Positions 16,440-25,739 are shown, numbered from the stretch's first letter. The stretch: DNA of 64,000 nt from Mucilaginibacter sp. OK283 (GCF_900110415.1 NZ_FODR01000007.1:186001-250000); one strand, 5' to 3'. The notes: generated from the sequence alone by a model not told the origin. A program made the numbers and translations.

Positions 16440-17180
16440 TTATCTTCCGGAAATAAACCTATATAGGTAAGGCGCTTTATGGGCGCCGCCGGTAAATTTT
16501 TTTGCTATCCGTTCCAATATGCCCAGGCTTAGCATCTTACGCTGAAAGGCCGCCCTGATGAGTTTTTTGTTCAAGATAGTTTCATACAGGCTTTGTAAAT
16601 CGCCCATGGTAAAATCATCGGTGAGCAGGTTAAAGCCTATCAGTTTCTGATCCAGGTTGGCGCGCAGGGTTTCCAGTGCTTTTTTTATGATAAGCCGGTG
16701 ATCCTGCATCAGCTCAGGCAAATCATCAAGGCCATACCAATCGCAACTATCCGAGATACTATCGGGGGTAGGGATGGCTTTTGTAAAATCTACAAGCGCA
16801 TAATATCCTATAGATACAAAACGCTTCAGCAACCAGTGGTCGGCCGGGGGGATCTTGCCACTTACAGACATAATCTTTTTCAGGGGCTCCGGATCGTGCC
16901 TGCTTCTGTCGCCAAAAACATAAAACTGGTCAAGGAAGATGTTTTTTAGGCCCGTTCGATCAAATAACACCCGTCGTGCAGCTTCATTAACATCTTCGTA
17001 ATCATGAATAAAGCCGCCTGGCAAGGCATACAAACCGGTGTTTTTATAGGCAAGCAGCAAAACTTTAAGTTGTTTGTCATGAAAGCCAAAAATTACCGCG
17101 TCAATAGCCAGGCCGGGCAAATAGCCTTCACCTTTTGCATCAGCTTCCTGTTTTTTGAACTCGTTGTTGTCTTCGGGCAT
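16440..17180 (-). CDS. NrtR-type transcriptional regulator (inactive Nudix plus winged helix)
   Basis: A 246-aa protein: a Nudix-fold effector domain (about residues 25-160) and a C-terminal winged helix-turn-helix (FTMGDLQSLYETI through APYLYRF). In the Nudix box, GGFIHDYEDVNEAARR is recognisable, but the REUxEE core reads RRVLFDRTG, so the catalytic glutamates are missing. Loss of catalysis with ligand sensing retained is the rule in NrtR/AraR-like regulators. The ATG at 17180 is preferred to a TTG seven codons earlier. It is divergent from the carboxylesterase across a 123-bp gap with a palindrome. The ligand is unknown. Confidence 0.85.
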   Translation of the reverse strand: MPEDNNEFKKQEADAKGEGYLPGLAIDAVIFGFHDKQLKVLLLAYKNTGLYALPGGFIHDYEDVNEAARRVLFDRTGLKNIFLDQFYVFGDRSRHDPEPLKKIMSVSGKIPPADHWLLKRFVSIGYYALVDFTKAIPTPDSISDSCDWYGLDDLPELMQDHRLIIKKALETLRANLDQKLIGFNLLTDDFTMGDLQSLYETILNKKLIRAAFQRKMLSLGILERIAKKFTGGAHKAPYLYRFISGR

Positions 17181-17233
17181 ATAAATCGTAGCAATTAACA
17201 AAAAAATTTGTTAGCGGCGTAAATTTAAATTAT

Positions 17234-17256
17234 TATTGTAACATAATGATACAATA
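17234..17256. promoter_or_regulatory. Candidate operator palindrome
   Basis: The arms TATTGTA (17234-17240) and TACAATA (17250-17256) are exact inverted copies with a 9-bp spacer. The palindrome lies between the divergent NrtR-type regulator and the carboxylesterase, where an autoregulatory site would be expected. The link to this regulator is inference. Confidence 0.5.
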
Positions 17257-17303
17257 GTTATTCTAATGCTTGTATTAATTTCCAATAACCAATTATAAAC
17301 CAC

Positions 17304-18935
17304 ATGAGGAAACCATTTTTAGCAGTATTGCTGCTGGTGCAGCTAACTACCGTGAAGGTAATTGCACAAACAAACCAGGTAACTATCGGGAACGGTACGC
17401 TGGAGGGTGTAAAAGAGGCGGGTTCGCCCGTAACTATTTTTAAAGGTATCCCGTTTGCGCAACCACCCGTTGGCGATTTGCGCTGGAAAGAGCCGCAACC
17501 CGCTAAAAACTGGACGGGCGTTTTAAAAGCCGATCATTTTGGAAATAACCCTATGCAGCGGCCGGTTTTTGGTGATATGAATTTTAGGTCATCGGGGATG
17601 AGCGAGGATTGCCTTTATCTTAACGTTTGGACACCTGCTAAAACCATGAAAGAAAAGCTACCGGTACTGGTTTATTTTTATGGCGGCGGCTTAGTTGCCG
17701 GAGATGGGTCCGAATCGCGCTATGACGGCGAAAGCATGGCTAAACGTGGGATTGTTGCATTAACTGTAAATTACCGTTTGGGCATATTCGGGTTCTTTTC
17801 TCATCCGGAGCTAACTGCCGAATCGCCAAACCATTCGTCAGGCAATTATGGTTACCTCGACCAGCATGCTGCGCTGGAATGGGTGAAAAAGAACATAGCC
17901 AAATTTGGCGGCGATCCTGATCATGTTACCATCGCTGGCGAATCGGCTGGGTCGATATCGGTATCAATACAAATGGCGTCGCCGTTATCAAAAAACTTAA
18001 TCAACGCGGCGATAGGAGAGAGCGGTGCCGGGATAAAACCAACTTTAAATTCTATCCCATTGGCTGATGCCGAAAAAAACGGGGCGAAATTTGCGATCAA
18101 CATGAAAGCCGGATCTATAGCTGATTTAAGGGCTATACCCGCTGCCGATTTACTCAACGCGGCTTACAGTGCAAACGCAACCCCCAATACGCCAACTATT
18201 GATGGATATTTGTTGCCAAAATCGCTGCCCGAAATTTTTGAAGCAGGCGAACAGGCAAAAATCCCGATTTTAGTTGGATGGAACTCGGCCGAGGTGCCTT
18301 ACCAGTTTGTAATGCGTGCCGACGCACCAACGCTGGACAATTACAAAAAAGCATTAAATACTTTGTATGGCGATAAAGCCGGCGAAGTAATGAAACTTTA
18401 TCCTGCCTCGACAGACGAAGAAGTTATTAAATCAGCAACCGCCTTATCAAGCGATCGTTTTATCGTGTACAGTACCTGGAAATGGGCCGATCTGCAAATT
18501 AAAACGGGTGGCAAACCTGTTTATCGTTATTGCTTTTCGCGCATCCGCCCGGCGATGACAGCACAAATGGGCAACGCAGCCCCGGGGCTTGCAGGAGGTG
18601 TTGTGAAAAATAACGGAGGCATGGCTATGCCAAAAATGCCAGCGGCAGTTGGCGCATCGCACGCATCCGAAATTGAGTACGCCATGGGCAACCTTGGCGG
18701 CAATAAAGTGTACGCCTGGACACCTGACGACTATAAAGTATCAGAAACCATGGAGAGCTATTTTGCCAATTTCATTAAAAATTATAATCCAAACGGTGCA
18801 GGTTTGTCAAAGTGGGACGCCAATACAGCCGGTAAAAGCCCGGTTAAGTTTATGGACATTGACGTAAAAAGCGGGCAAAAAGCAGAAAACGACCGGGACA
18901 GGTATTTGTTCCTGGATAAAGAATATATGAAGTAA
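17304..18935 (+). CDS. Secreted type B carboxylesterase
   Basis: A 543-aa alpha/beta-hydrolase with signal peptide MRKPFLAVLLLVQLTTVKVIA (cleavage near residue 21). It has FKGIPFAQPPVG, EDCLYLNVWTP, the oxyanion region YFYGGGL and the nucleophile elbow GESAGS (Ser214). The His region HASEIEYAMGN occurs near residue 450. These are the marks of the carboxylesterase/cholinesterase family, which hydrolyses carboxylic esters, here in the periplasm or outside. The oxyanion motif is GGG as usual. It is divergent from the NrtR-type regulator, and a terminator follows. The natural ester is not deducible. Confidence 0.92.
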   Translation: MRKPFLAVLLLVQLTTVKVIAQTNQVTIGNGTLEGVKEAGSPVTIFKGIPFAQPPVGDLRWKEPQPAKNWTGVLKADHFGNNPMQRPVFGDMNFRSSGMSEDCLYLNVWTPAKTMKEKLPVLVYFYGGGLVAGDGSESRYDGESMAKRGIVALTVNYRLGIFGFFSHPELTAESPNHSSGNYGYLDQHAALEWVKKNIAKFGGDPDHVTIAGESAGSISVSIQMASPLSKNLINAAIGESGAGIKPTLNSIPLADAEKNGAKFAINMKAGSIADLRAIPAADLLNAAYSANATPNTPTIDGYLLPKSLPEIFEAGEQAKIPILVGWNSAEVPYQFVMRADAPTLDNYKKALNTLYGDKAGEVMKLYPASTDEEVIKSATALSSDRFIVYSTWKWADLQIKTGGKPVYRYCFSRIRPAMTAQMGNAAPGLAGGVVKNNGGMAMPKMPAAVGASHASEIEYAMGNLGGNKVYAWTPDDYKVSETMESYFANFIKNYNPNGAGLSKWDANTAGKSPVKFMDIDVKSGQKAENDRDRYLFLDKEYMK

Positions 18936-18960
18936 GATTTTTTTATGGGGTGTTTTAATT

Positions 18961-18996
18961 GTCCTGGTTGCTGTAAAGTAACCGGGACTTTTTTTA
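18961..18996 (+). terminator. Intrinsic terminator of the carboxylesterase gene
   Basis: GTCCTGGTT at 18961-18969 pairs with AACCGGGAC at 18980-18988 (one G-T pair), followed by seven T residues. It lies between convergent genes and could serve both, since the opposite strand also has an A/T-rich flank. Confidence 0.75.
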
Positions 18997-18998
18997 TT

Positions 18999-19625
18999 TT
19001 ATCTTTTGGTGAAAGCTATTTTAATACCCATCAGCACAAAAACAACTGCCGAAAATTTATTAAGCCAAAAACTAAATAAAGGCTGCTTTTTTAGTCGCCC
19101 GGATAATGAACCGGCAAAAAACGTGAGCACAGCAAACCAGGCTAAACCCATTAGCGCGTAAGTTATACCAAGCAAAACAAAGGGCAGGGCATTGTGAATT
19201 TGTGCCGGATGGATGAATTGCGGGAAAAATGCCAGGAAAAATATGGCAACTTTTGGGTTAAGGGTATTGGTTAACACTGCAGATAAATAAGTTTTACGCA
19301 CAGGCTCCAATACCATGGTTACATCCTGTTTTAAAATTTCTTCTTTGGAAAGAAACTTACTGATGCCAAGATAAACCAGGTAGGCAGCGCCGGCGTATTT
19401 TACAAAGCTGAAAGCCATTGCAGATTGTGATAATATTAATGACAAACCAAATGCAGCCAGCGTAGTATGTACAAGCACTCCGGTAGTGATACCCAGCGTT
19501 GCATAAATACCAGCCTTTTTGCCCTGGGCAATTGATTTGTTAAGCACGAAAATGGTATCGATACCCGGTGAGATGATGAACAGAAAAGAAGTAACCAGGA
19601 AAGTAGTAAAGTTAACAATGCCCAT
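18999..19625 (-). CDS. LysE/RhtB-family amino-acid exporter
   Basis: A 208-aa inner-membrane protein with six hydrophobic segments. The family's N-terminal signature is visible as FLFIISPGIDTIFVLNKSIAQG, including the conserved PGP-like turn (here PGID), followed by GIYATLGITTG. Later comes TLNPKVAIFFLAFFPQFI, the second family motif. Members export amino acids or homoserine lactone-type compounds using proton motive force. The ATG at 19625 is chosen over one nine codons earlier because it directly precedes the first helix. It is convergent with the carboxylesterase. Confidence 0.88.
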   Translation of the reverse strand: MGIVNFTTFLVTSFLFIISPGIDTIFVLNKSIAQGKKAGIYATLGITTGVLVHTTLAAFGLSLILSQSAMAFSFVKYAGAAYLVYLGISKFLSKEEILKQDVTMVLEPVRKTYLSAVLTNTLNPKVAIFFLAFFPQFIHPAQIHNALPFVLLGITYALMGLAWFAVLTFFAGSLSGRLKKQPLFSFWLNKFSAVVFVLMGIKIAFTKR

Positions 19626-19681
19626 AACGTAAAAGTAAACAGATCTAACCAAAATATAGGCTTTTAAACTTAAAACAGACG

Positions 19682-19829
19682 GGAGGCACCTACGGAGCCC
19701 TGCTTTTGAGTTTTATACTATAAACACGCGACTCCGTAGGAGTCAATGACACGCATTATTTCCAACTCCAGAGGAGTTACGTGTTTATAGCATGATAAAT
19801 ATTTATTGTTTGGCTCCGTAGGTGCCTCC
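19682..19829. repeat. Nested palindromic REP-like element
   Basis: This 148-bp structure is built from concentric inverted repeats. The outer arms are perfect 18-mers at 19682-19699 and 19812-19829 (GGAGGCACCTACGGAGCC and its complement). The inner arms CTATAAACACG at 19718-19728 pair with 19780-19790. Two small palindromes lie in the centre: GACTCC-GTA-GGAGTC at 19730-19744 and AACTCC-AGA-GGAGTT at 19764-19778. The CTCC/GGAG core recurs in every part. The layout resembles bacterial REP/BIME elements moved by REP-associated transposases; none is encoded in this window. Confidence 0.75.
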
Positions 19830-19895
19830 TTTTTTAAAGCGATTGCTGAACCAAAATAACTTTATCTCATAAGCTTTTTGCTAATTTTACCCTGT

Positions 19896-20597
19896 ATGAA
19901 CACCTTTGCCGATAGAATAATAGCTTTTAATCAACAACTGGAATATACAGGGACGCTGCCGACTGGCATAAGTATTATGAACCCGTTCAGGGACAATAAT
20001 TTTGCATTAAATGTGTCTACCCGGTTTTACAATAAATATTACAGCGATAATCATCCCCGCCATTTGGTATTAGGGATAAATCCGGGGCGTTTTGGTTCGG
20101 GTATGACAGGAGTGTCATTTACCGATCCTAAACGAATGATTAGCAAATGCCACATACCCTATACCGGGCCTATAACGCATGAACCATCATCAGAATATGT
20201 GTATGATATGATTGATGCCTTTGGCGGTATAACAGCGTTTTATGAGCAGTTTTACATCCACTCGGTTTGCCCGCTCGGCTTTACAATAACCGGCCCAAAA
20301 GGCAAAGAGGTAAATTATAATTATTACGATACTCCCGGGTTGACAAAAGCGGTGTATCCCTTCATTGTAGAAAATATCAAAAAGCAAATTGCTATAGGGT
20401 TTGAAACTGATGTTTGTTTTTGTTTTGGTACCGGGAAAAATGAAAACTTTTTGCGCAAGCTTAACGATGAGCACCGTTTTTTTAAACAGGTTGTGGCGCT
20501 GGAGCACCCGCGTTTTATTATGCAATACAAATCAAAAACAAAACAGGTTTATATAGATAAGTACCTCAAAGCTTTTAACACTGTTGTTATTCCTTAA
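19896..20597 (+). CDS. SMUG2-like uracil-DNA glycosylase (DUF4918 family)
   Basis: A 233-aa protein of the SMUG2-type uracil-DNA glycosylase group, expected to excise uracil or related bases from DNA. The motif LGINPGRFGSG (about residues 57-67) matches the family's water-activating motif 1, and FYIHSVCPLGF follows near 120. The C-terminal RFFKQVVALEHPRFIMQY carries the His-Pro motif of the superfamily (EHPR here). The ATG at 19896 is preferred over an upstream in-frame ATG at 19878. The gene is single and follows the REP-like element. Substrate specificity is inferred from family. Confidence 0.85.
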   Translation: MNTFADRIIAFNQQLEYTGTLPTGISIMNPFRDNNFALNVSTRFYNKYYSDNHPRHLVLGINPGRFGSGMTGVSFTDPKRMISKCHIPYTGPITHEPSSEYVYDMIDAFGGITAFYEQFYIHSVCPLGFTITGPKGKEVNYNYYDTPGLTKAVYPFIVENIKKQIAIGFETDVCFCFGTGKNENFLRKLNDEHRFFKQVVALEHPRFIMQYKSKTKQVYIDKYLKAFNTVVIP

Positions 20598-20599
20598 AA

Positions 20600-20923
20600 C
20601 TATTTAGAGCTGATATCGCGTTTATGATCATCAAACTCTTTGCCGGTAGCATGATAATCCCTGATCAGCTTGGCCAATTGTTTTAATTCGAAATCGGTAA
20701 GTTCGGTACCACCAGAATAATGATACCCGGGTTCCGTATCATCCAAAAAAATAGCGCCCAGATAACCTTTATCAAAAGTTTTCGGACTATCTATATCCTT
20801 GTATAACTTATAGGTTCCACTGTTGTTTTCGTCTACCTTATTGGTATTTGCCGGATCGATAGCAATAATAATATGGGTCCCGTCTGCTTTATTAATACCG
20901 AATGTTACGCCGCTGGTTATCAT
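20600..20923 (-). CDS. Hypothetical protein, 107 aa
   Basis: A soluble-looking protein with no family I recognise. It contains GINKADGTHIIIAIDPAN, an acidic middle part and a helical C-terminus (TDFELKQLAKLIRDYH). The stop lies 2 bp beyond the convergent glycosylase stop. The start is uncertain: the ATG at 20923 has a typical sequence after it, while the frame remains open to 20965 in repeat-like DNA. Composition with clear amphipathic alternation supports coding, but it could be non-coding. Confidence 0.5.
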   Translation of the reverse strand: MITSGVTFGINKADGTHIIIAIDPANTNKVDENNSGTYKLYKDIDSPKTFDKGYLGAIFLDDTEPGYHYSGGTELTDFELKQLAKLIRDYHATGKEFDDHKRDISSK

Positions 20924-21298
20924 AAGTAATAAACAAGCAGGCTGGATAAATGTTTGAGTACACACGAATTGAGCAGATTAAATCGAATTTCACGAATTGA
21001 ACTAACACGAATTGTACGAATTGAGGCGAATTTCACGAATTTGCATAGTTCGCCAAATTTTAAGCTCAGTATTAGTTGCAATTAGTAAACCAACTTTGAA
21101 CCCTTTGTTTGCGCTAATTCGCTTCAATTCGTGTTAATCTTCTTTAATAAAATTAAAAAGTTTTAATATGTTTATAAAATTATTGGGATTAGCTATTGTG
21201 ACACATAAAAAGCAAGGTTTATCATAACTTTGTTAGGCGAGCGGGATAATTGGCGTTAGATAATTTCAGGAAAATATTACTCAAAACACAAACTATCA
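20924..21298. other. Intergenic region with AATTCGTG-type repeats
   Basis: This gap of about 375 bp upstream of the glycan utilization locus contains repeated ACACGAATT/TTTCACGAATT motifs at 20961-21041 and the opposite orientation (CAATTCGTGTTAA) at 21123-21136. The motif is shared with the 160-bp tandem repeats at 45636-46115. The rest is AT-rich, with a -7 promoter box near the end. Confidence 0.6.
21225..21232 (+). promoter_or_regulatory. Bacteroidota-type -7 box upstream of the GH20 gene
   Basis: TAACTTTG is an exact match to the TAnnTTTG -7 element used by the Bacteroidota primary sigma factor. It would place the transcript start about 60 bp before the hexosaminidase ATG. No TTTG is present at the ideal -33 distance, only a TTG about 26 bp upstream, so activity may need help. 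Confidence 0.45.
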
Positions 21299-23596
21299 AT
21301 GATAGCTTTTTTACGAAAAAATGCCGGCATCAAGCTGGTAACCCCACTCTTGTTTGTATGGTTTAGTTCAAACGCACAAGACGCAGCTAAATTTCCACTG
21401 ATACCTTATCCTGCAAAATTAACATCGGGTAAAGGTGCTTTTGTTATAACCGCACGAACAACTGTGAGCGGGCCAGCATTTAAGAACGAGGCTAAAGAAC
21501 TCGCTGCTCTTTTAGAAAAAGGGCTTGGACAAAAGCTAATTCTAACTAAAAATCAATCGGCATCAGCAATAAGCATCATTAAAAGTGCCGATATAACAGT
21601 ATCAGAAGGCTACCGGCTTACCATCACGCCAAAGCATGTCGAAATTTTAGCTAACTCCGGGGCCGGCGTTTTTCATGCTATCGAAACCATCAGGCAATTG
21701 TTACCTGTTTCCATAGAAAAAGGCACAACAAACAAAAAGTTAGTTTTGCCCGTATTGACTATTCAGGACGAGCCCGCTTATGGGTGGCGCGGTATGCACC
21801 TGGATGTTTCGCGGCACTTTTTTTCTATCAGCTATCTTAAAAAGTTTATCGACAGGATGGCGCTTTACAAAATGAACAAGCTGCACCTGCACCTGACCGA
21901 CGACCAGGGCTGGCGCATCGAAATAAAAAAATATCCCAAACTAACCGAAGAGGGGGCATGGCGCACATTCAACGACCAGGATTCGTTGTGTATGAAACTT
22001 TCAAAAGATAATCCCGATTTTGTGATCGATAAGGAGCATATCAATCAGCGCGGCGGTAAAACACTTTACGGTGGTTTTTACACCCAGCAGGAAATAAAGG
22101 GTGTTGTAGCTTATGCCGCGGCAAAACACATTGATATTATTCCCGAGATAGATATGCCGGGTCACATGATGGCCGCCATCAATTCGTACCCGTTTTTAAC
22201 CTGTAATGGCGAGAATAAATGGGGAACGCTGTTCACCAAACCCATTTGCCCTTGTAACGAAACAACCTTTGAGTTTGCCCAAAACGTATTTACCGAAATT
22301 ATGGACATCTTCCCATCCCAATATATCCACATTGGAGGCGATGAAGTTGACCGTACCGATTGGGGTAAATCAGATGCCTGCAAGGCTTTGATGGAGAAAG
22401 AAGGAATAAAAGACCTGGCAGCGCTGCAAAGCTATTTTATTAACCGGATGGAAAAGTTTTTTAACTCCAAAGGCCGTAAATTAATAGGTTGGGATGAGAT
22501 TATTGAAGGTGGCATCAGCCCTACCGCTATTGTAATGTACTGGCGCGGATGGGTACCTAATGCGCCTGTTGAAGCGGTAAAAAACGGTAATACGGTGATC
22601 ATGACGCCCGGCGAGCCTTTATATTTTGATAACCAGCCCGATCAATATTCGGTTGACCGGGTGTATCATTTTAACCCAATCCCTAAAGTACTAAATAAAC
22701 AGGAAGCTAAATCGATCATCGGCGCCCAGGCTAACATCTGGTCGGAACGGATTCCATCCGAGCGACGTGCCGATTATATGGCCATGCCCCGGATGACAGC
22801 CCTTGCCGAAATGCTTTGGACAAATCAGCCCGATAAATATAATTCCTACCTGCAACGCCTGGTACGCCAGTATAGCAGGATGGATGCCTTAGGGATAAAT
22901 TATCGCCTGCCGGATTTGCCGGGCCTGTTAAACGAATATGTATTTACCAATGAGGGCAAATTAAGCATTGCATCGCCTTTGCCAACTTTAACCATCCGTT
23001 ATACTACCGATGGAACCCTGCCAGGCGTAAACTCCCCGATATTGCCCACACCATTGGTTATCAAAAAATCAGAATTGATAAGGGTAGCAGCTTTTACCCA
23101 AAATGGCACCCGCGGTGATGTTTACAACCTGAATTATACCCAACAACAAATGCTTGGCCCGGTTAAAATAGCGCCGCCGAAACCCGGCCTGGCCTGTACT
23201 TATTACAAAGCTTACTTTAAAGCAACAACTTTTATGAAGGATGCTAAAGTTGATAGTACATTTACCACAGATAAAATTGAAGTACCGGCAACTGTAAAAG
23301 CGCCATCATTTGGTATTACTTATAAAGGCTATATTGATGTACCCGCTGATAGTATTTACAGCTTTTACCTTACCTGCGACGATGGCGGAGTTTTAAAAAT
23401 AGGCCCCAACACGGTTGTAGACAACGATGGCAACCATTCGGCCCAGGAACGCAGCGGGCAGGTGGTCTTAAAAATGGGGGCACACCCTTTTCAGCTTGAT
23501 TTTATTGAGGGTGGCGGCGGCTTTAAGCTGGGCCTAAAGTATAGTGTTAATGGCTCGGTACCGCAGGAGGTGCCGGCTGGTTGGTTTAAAAATTAA
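21299..23596 (+). CDS. GH20 beta-N-acetylhexosaminidase with PA14 domain
   Basis: A 765-aa exported glycoside hydrolase removing terminal beta-GlcNAc/GalNAc from glycans. Order: hydrophobic export signal (residues 1-26), GH20 N-terminal domain (about 30-155), and the catalytic barrel (about 160-510). The barrel has RGMHLDVSRHFF and the acid/base pair in HIGGDEVD (Asp348-Glu349, substrate-assisted mechanism). A chitobiase-type C-terminal domain (about 545-610) and a PA14 carbohydrate-binding domain (about 630-760) follow. The first gene of the enzyme operon, it is followed 9 bp later by a GH29 fucosidase. It fits trimming of N-glycan antennae. Confidence 0.93.
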   Translation: MIAFLRKNAGIKLVTPLLFVWFSSNAQDAAKFPLIPYPAKLTSGKGAFVITARTTVSGPAFKNEAKELAALLEKGLGQKLILTKNQSASAISIIKSADITVSEGYRLTITPKHVEILANSGAGVFHAIETIRQLLPVSIEKGTTNKKLVLPVLTIQDEPAYGWRGMHLDVSRHFFSISYLKKFIDRMALYKMNKLHLHLTDDQGWRIEIKKYPKLTEEGAWRTFNDQDSLCMKLSKDNPDFVIDKEHINQRGGKTLYGGFYTQQEIKGVVAYAAAKHIDIIPEIDMPGHMMAAINSYPFLTCNGENKWGTLFTKPICPCNETTFEFAQNVFTEIMDIFPSQYIHIGGDEVDRTDWGKSDACKALMEKEGIKDLAALQSYFINRMEKFFNSKGRKLIGWDEIIEGGISPTAIVMYWRGWVPNAPVEAVKNGNTVIMTPGEPLYFDNQPDQYSVDRVYHFNPIPKVLNKQEAKSIIGAQANIWSERIPSERRADYMAMPRMTALAEMLWTNQPDKYNSYLQRLVRQYSRMDALGINYRLPDLPGLLNEYVFTNEGKLSIASPLPTLTIRYTTDGTLPGVNSPILPTPLVIKKSELIRVAAFTQNGTRGDVYNLNYTQQQMLGPVKIAPPKPGLACTYYKAYFKATTFMKDAKVDSTFTTDKIEVPATVKAPSFGITYKGYIDVPADSIYSFYLTCDDGGVLKIGPNTVVDNDGNHSAQERSGQVVLKMGAHPFQLDFIEGGGGFKLGLKYSVNGSVPQEVPAGWFKN

Positions 23597-23605
23597 AATG
23601 TATTC

Positions 23606-25723
23606 ATGAAAAAGGTTACAGGTATCATATTATTGTTATTGGCCATCGGCCTAAAAGGATTTAGCCAAGGCGCGCCAAAGCCCTACGGCCCGCTGCCAAC
23701 CAAAGGGCAGCTAAACTGGCAGGAAATGGGTATGTATTGCATTATTCATTATGGCGTTGATGTTTATACCGATAAGGAGTGGGGATATGGCGATGAAGAC
23801 CCTAAACTGATTAATCCATCGCAGTTTAGCGCTATGCAAATTGTAGGTGCTGCCAAAGCCGGCGGTTTCAAAGGCGTTGTAGTGGTTGCCAAGCACCACG
23901 ATGGTTTTTGCCTTTGGCCCACTAAAACAACCGAACATAACATATCCAAAAGCCCATACAAGAATGGCAAAGGCGATATTTTAAAAGAATACCGCGAGGC
24001 TTGCGATAAATTAGGAATGCAGTTGGGTGTATATTGCTCGCCCTGGGACAGGAATAACCCTAATTATGGAACCGATGAATATATCAAAATATACCGCGAA
24101 CAATTACGCGAATTATATACAAACTATGGCCCGCTGTTTATATCATGGCATGATGGCGCCAACGGCGGCGATGGCTACTATGGCGGTAAGCGCGAGGTAA
24201 GACATATCGACAGATCGACCTATTATGGCTGGGACACTACCTGGGCCATTACCCGTAAATTGCAACCAAACGCCGTTATTTTTGGTGATGTTGGCCCCGA
24301 TGTACGCTGGGTTGGTAATGAAGAAGGCCATGCCGGCGAAACCTGCTGGGCAACCTATACGCCCCATGCCCCGGTAGAAGGTAAAAAGCCGGGCAATGGT
24401 TTTGTAAAAGACTACGAAGGCACTGAAGGTACCCGCAACGGCGATTATTGGATGCCGGCCGAATGCGACGTGTCCTTAAGGCCCGGATGGTTTTACCACA
24501 AAACACAGGACGACGGGGTGAAATCGCCCTATACATTGCTTGATCTGTATTACAAAAGTGTTGGCCGCGGCGCGGCGCTGGATTTAGGCTTATCGCCAGA
24601 TCCGCGGGGGATTGTAAATGAGATAGACGTTAAATCCCTTACCCAATTTGGTAACCTGTTAAAACAAACCTTTGCGGTTAACCTGGCAAAGGGGGCTACT
24701 GTTACAGCGAGTAATATCCGTGGTGGCAATAAATTAAGCTTTGGTCCACAGCTTTTGTTAGATAATGACCGGTATAGCTATTGGGCTACGGATGATAAAG
24801 TAACCACGCCCAGCTTAACTATCGACCTGCACACGCCAAAAACATTCAACGTTATCCGCTTACGCGAAAATATTAAGTTAGGCCAGCGGATAGAGGCTTT
24901 TGATGTGGATGCTTTTATGAACGGCAAATGGCAGCAGATCGGCGCAGCCACCAGCATTGGCGGTAACAGGCTGATCCGTTTAACTCAAAACATTACGGCA
25001 AGTAAGTTAAGGTTAAGGATAACCAAATCGCCTGTTGCCATAGCGCTTAGCGATTTTGGATTATTTAAGGAGCCTGTACATTTAACGGCCCCTAAAATTG
25101 CCCGGAACAAAAAAGGTGAGGTTAGCATAACAACCGAAGCTCCGGTGAGTGCCATCAGGTATACCTTAAACGGACAGGAGCCAACCCCTACTTCGCCGGT
25201 TTACAAGGAACCGGTTTTATTGGCCGATGGAGGGATTGTTAAAGCACGTAGCTTTGAAGGCAAGGGGCAGAAAAGCGATGTTGCTTTTGCCTCATTTGGC
25301 TATGCCAAAACAGATTGGAAAATCATTGATGCGACTGCCGAAAATGACGGTGGTAACCGGGCCGAAAATGCGATTGATGAGCACACCAGTACGCTATACA
25401 GTACATTAAGCAAGGATGATGCAAAATTTCCGCAGCAAATAGCCATTGATATGGGCACTGCCCGCCAAATTAAAGCGTTTGGATATTTACCAAGACAGGA
25501 TAAGCAGCCGGACGGCATTGTTGACCGGTATGTTTTTTATACAAGCCTGGATGGCAAAGAATGGGTGAAAGTGGCTTCGGGAGAGTTTTCGAATATTAAA
25601 TCGAACCCGATTGTGCAGCCGGTTGTTTTAAGCAACCCCGTAAGCGCCAGGTATTTTAAGTTTGAGGCTGAGCATGTTATAGTGGGCAATGGCGTTACCG
25701 TTGCCGAATTAAGCGTTTATTAA
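23606..25723 (+). CDS. GH29 alpha-L-fucosidase with discoidin-like domains
   Basis: A 705-aa exported fucosidase. A signal peptide (to about residue 20) precedes a GH29 catalytic domain (about 25-350), with KHHDGFCLWPTKTTEHN and YGPLFISWHDGANG, whose Asp183 is the expected nucleophile. After it come an F5/8C discoidin-like domain (about 375-490), a chitobiase-like C-terminal fold (about 500-570) and a second discoidin-like domain to the end. It releases alpha-linked fucose, and the accessory domains probably bind the glycan. The short spacer after the GH20 gene implies co-transcription. GH29 subfamily and linkage preference cannot be fixed here. Confidence 0.92.
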   Translation: MKKVTGIILLLLAIGLKGFSQGAPKPYGPLPTKGQLNWQEMGMYCIIHYGVDVYTDKEWGYGDEDPKLINPSQFSAMQIVGAAKAGGFKGVVVVAKHHDGFCLWPTKTTEHNISKSPYKNGKGDILKEYREACDKLGMQLGVYCSPWDRNNPNYGTDEYIKIYREQLRELYTNYGPLFISWHDGANGGDGYYGGKREVRHIDRSTYYGWDTTWAITRKLQPNAVIFGDVGPDVRWVGNEEGHAGETCWATYTPHAPVEGKKPGNGFVKDYEGTEGTRNGDYWMPAECDVSLRPGWFYHKTQDDGVKSPYTLLDLYYKSVGRGAALDLGLSPDPRGIVNEIDVKSLTQFGNLLKQTFAVNLAKGATVTASNIRGGNKLSFGPQLLLDNDRYSYWATDDKVTTPSLTIDLHTPKTFNVIRLRENIKLGQRIEAFDVDAFMNGKWQQIGAATSIGGNRLIRLTQNITASKLRLRITKSPVAIALSDFGLFKEPVHLTAPKIARNKKGEVSITTEAPVSAIRYTLNGQEPTPTSPVYKEPVLLADGGIVKARSFEGKGQKSDVAFASFGYAKTDWKIIDATAENDGGNRAENAIDEHTSTLYSTLSKDDAKFPQQIAIDMGTARQIKAFGYLPRQDKQPDGIVDRYVFYTSLDGKEWVKVASGEFSNIKSNPIVQPVVLSNPVSARYFKFEAEHVIVGNGVTVAELSVY

Positions 25724-25739
25724 TCATCTATTATATAGC

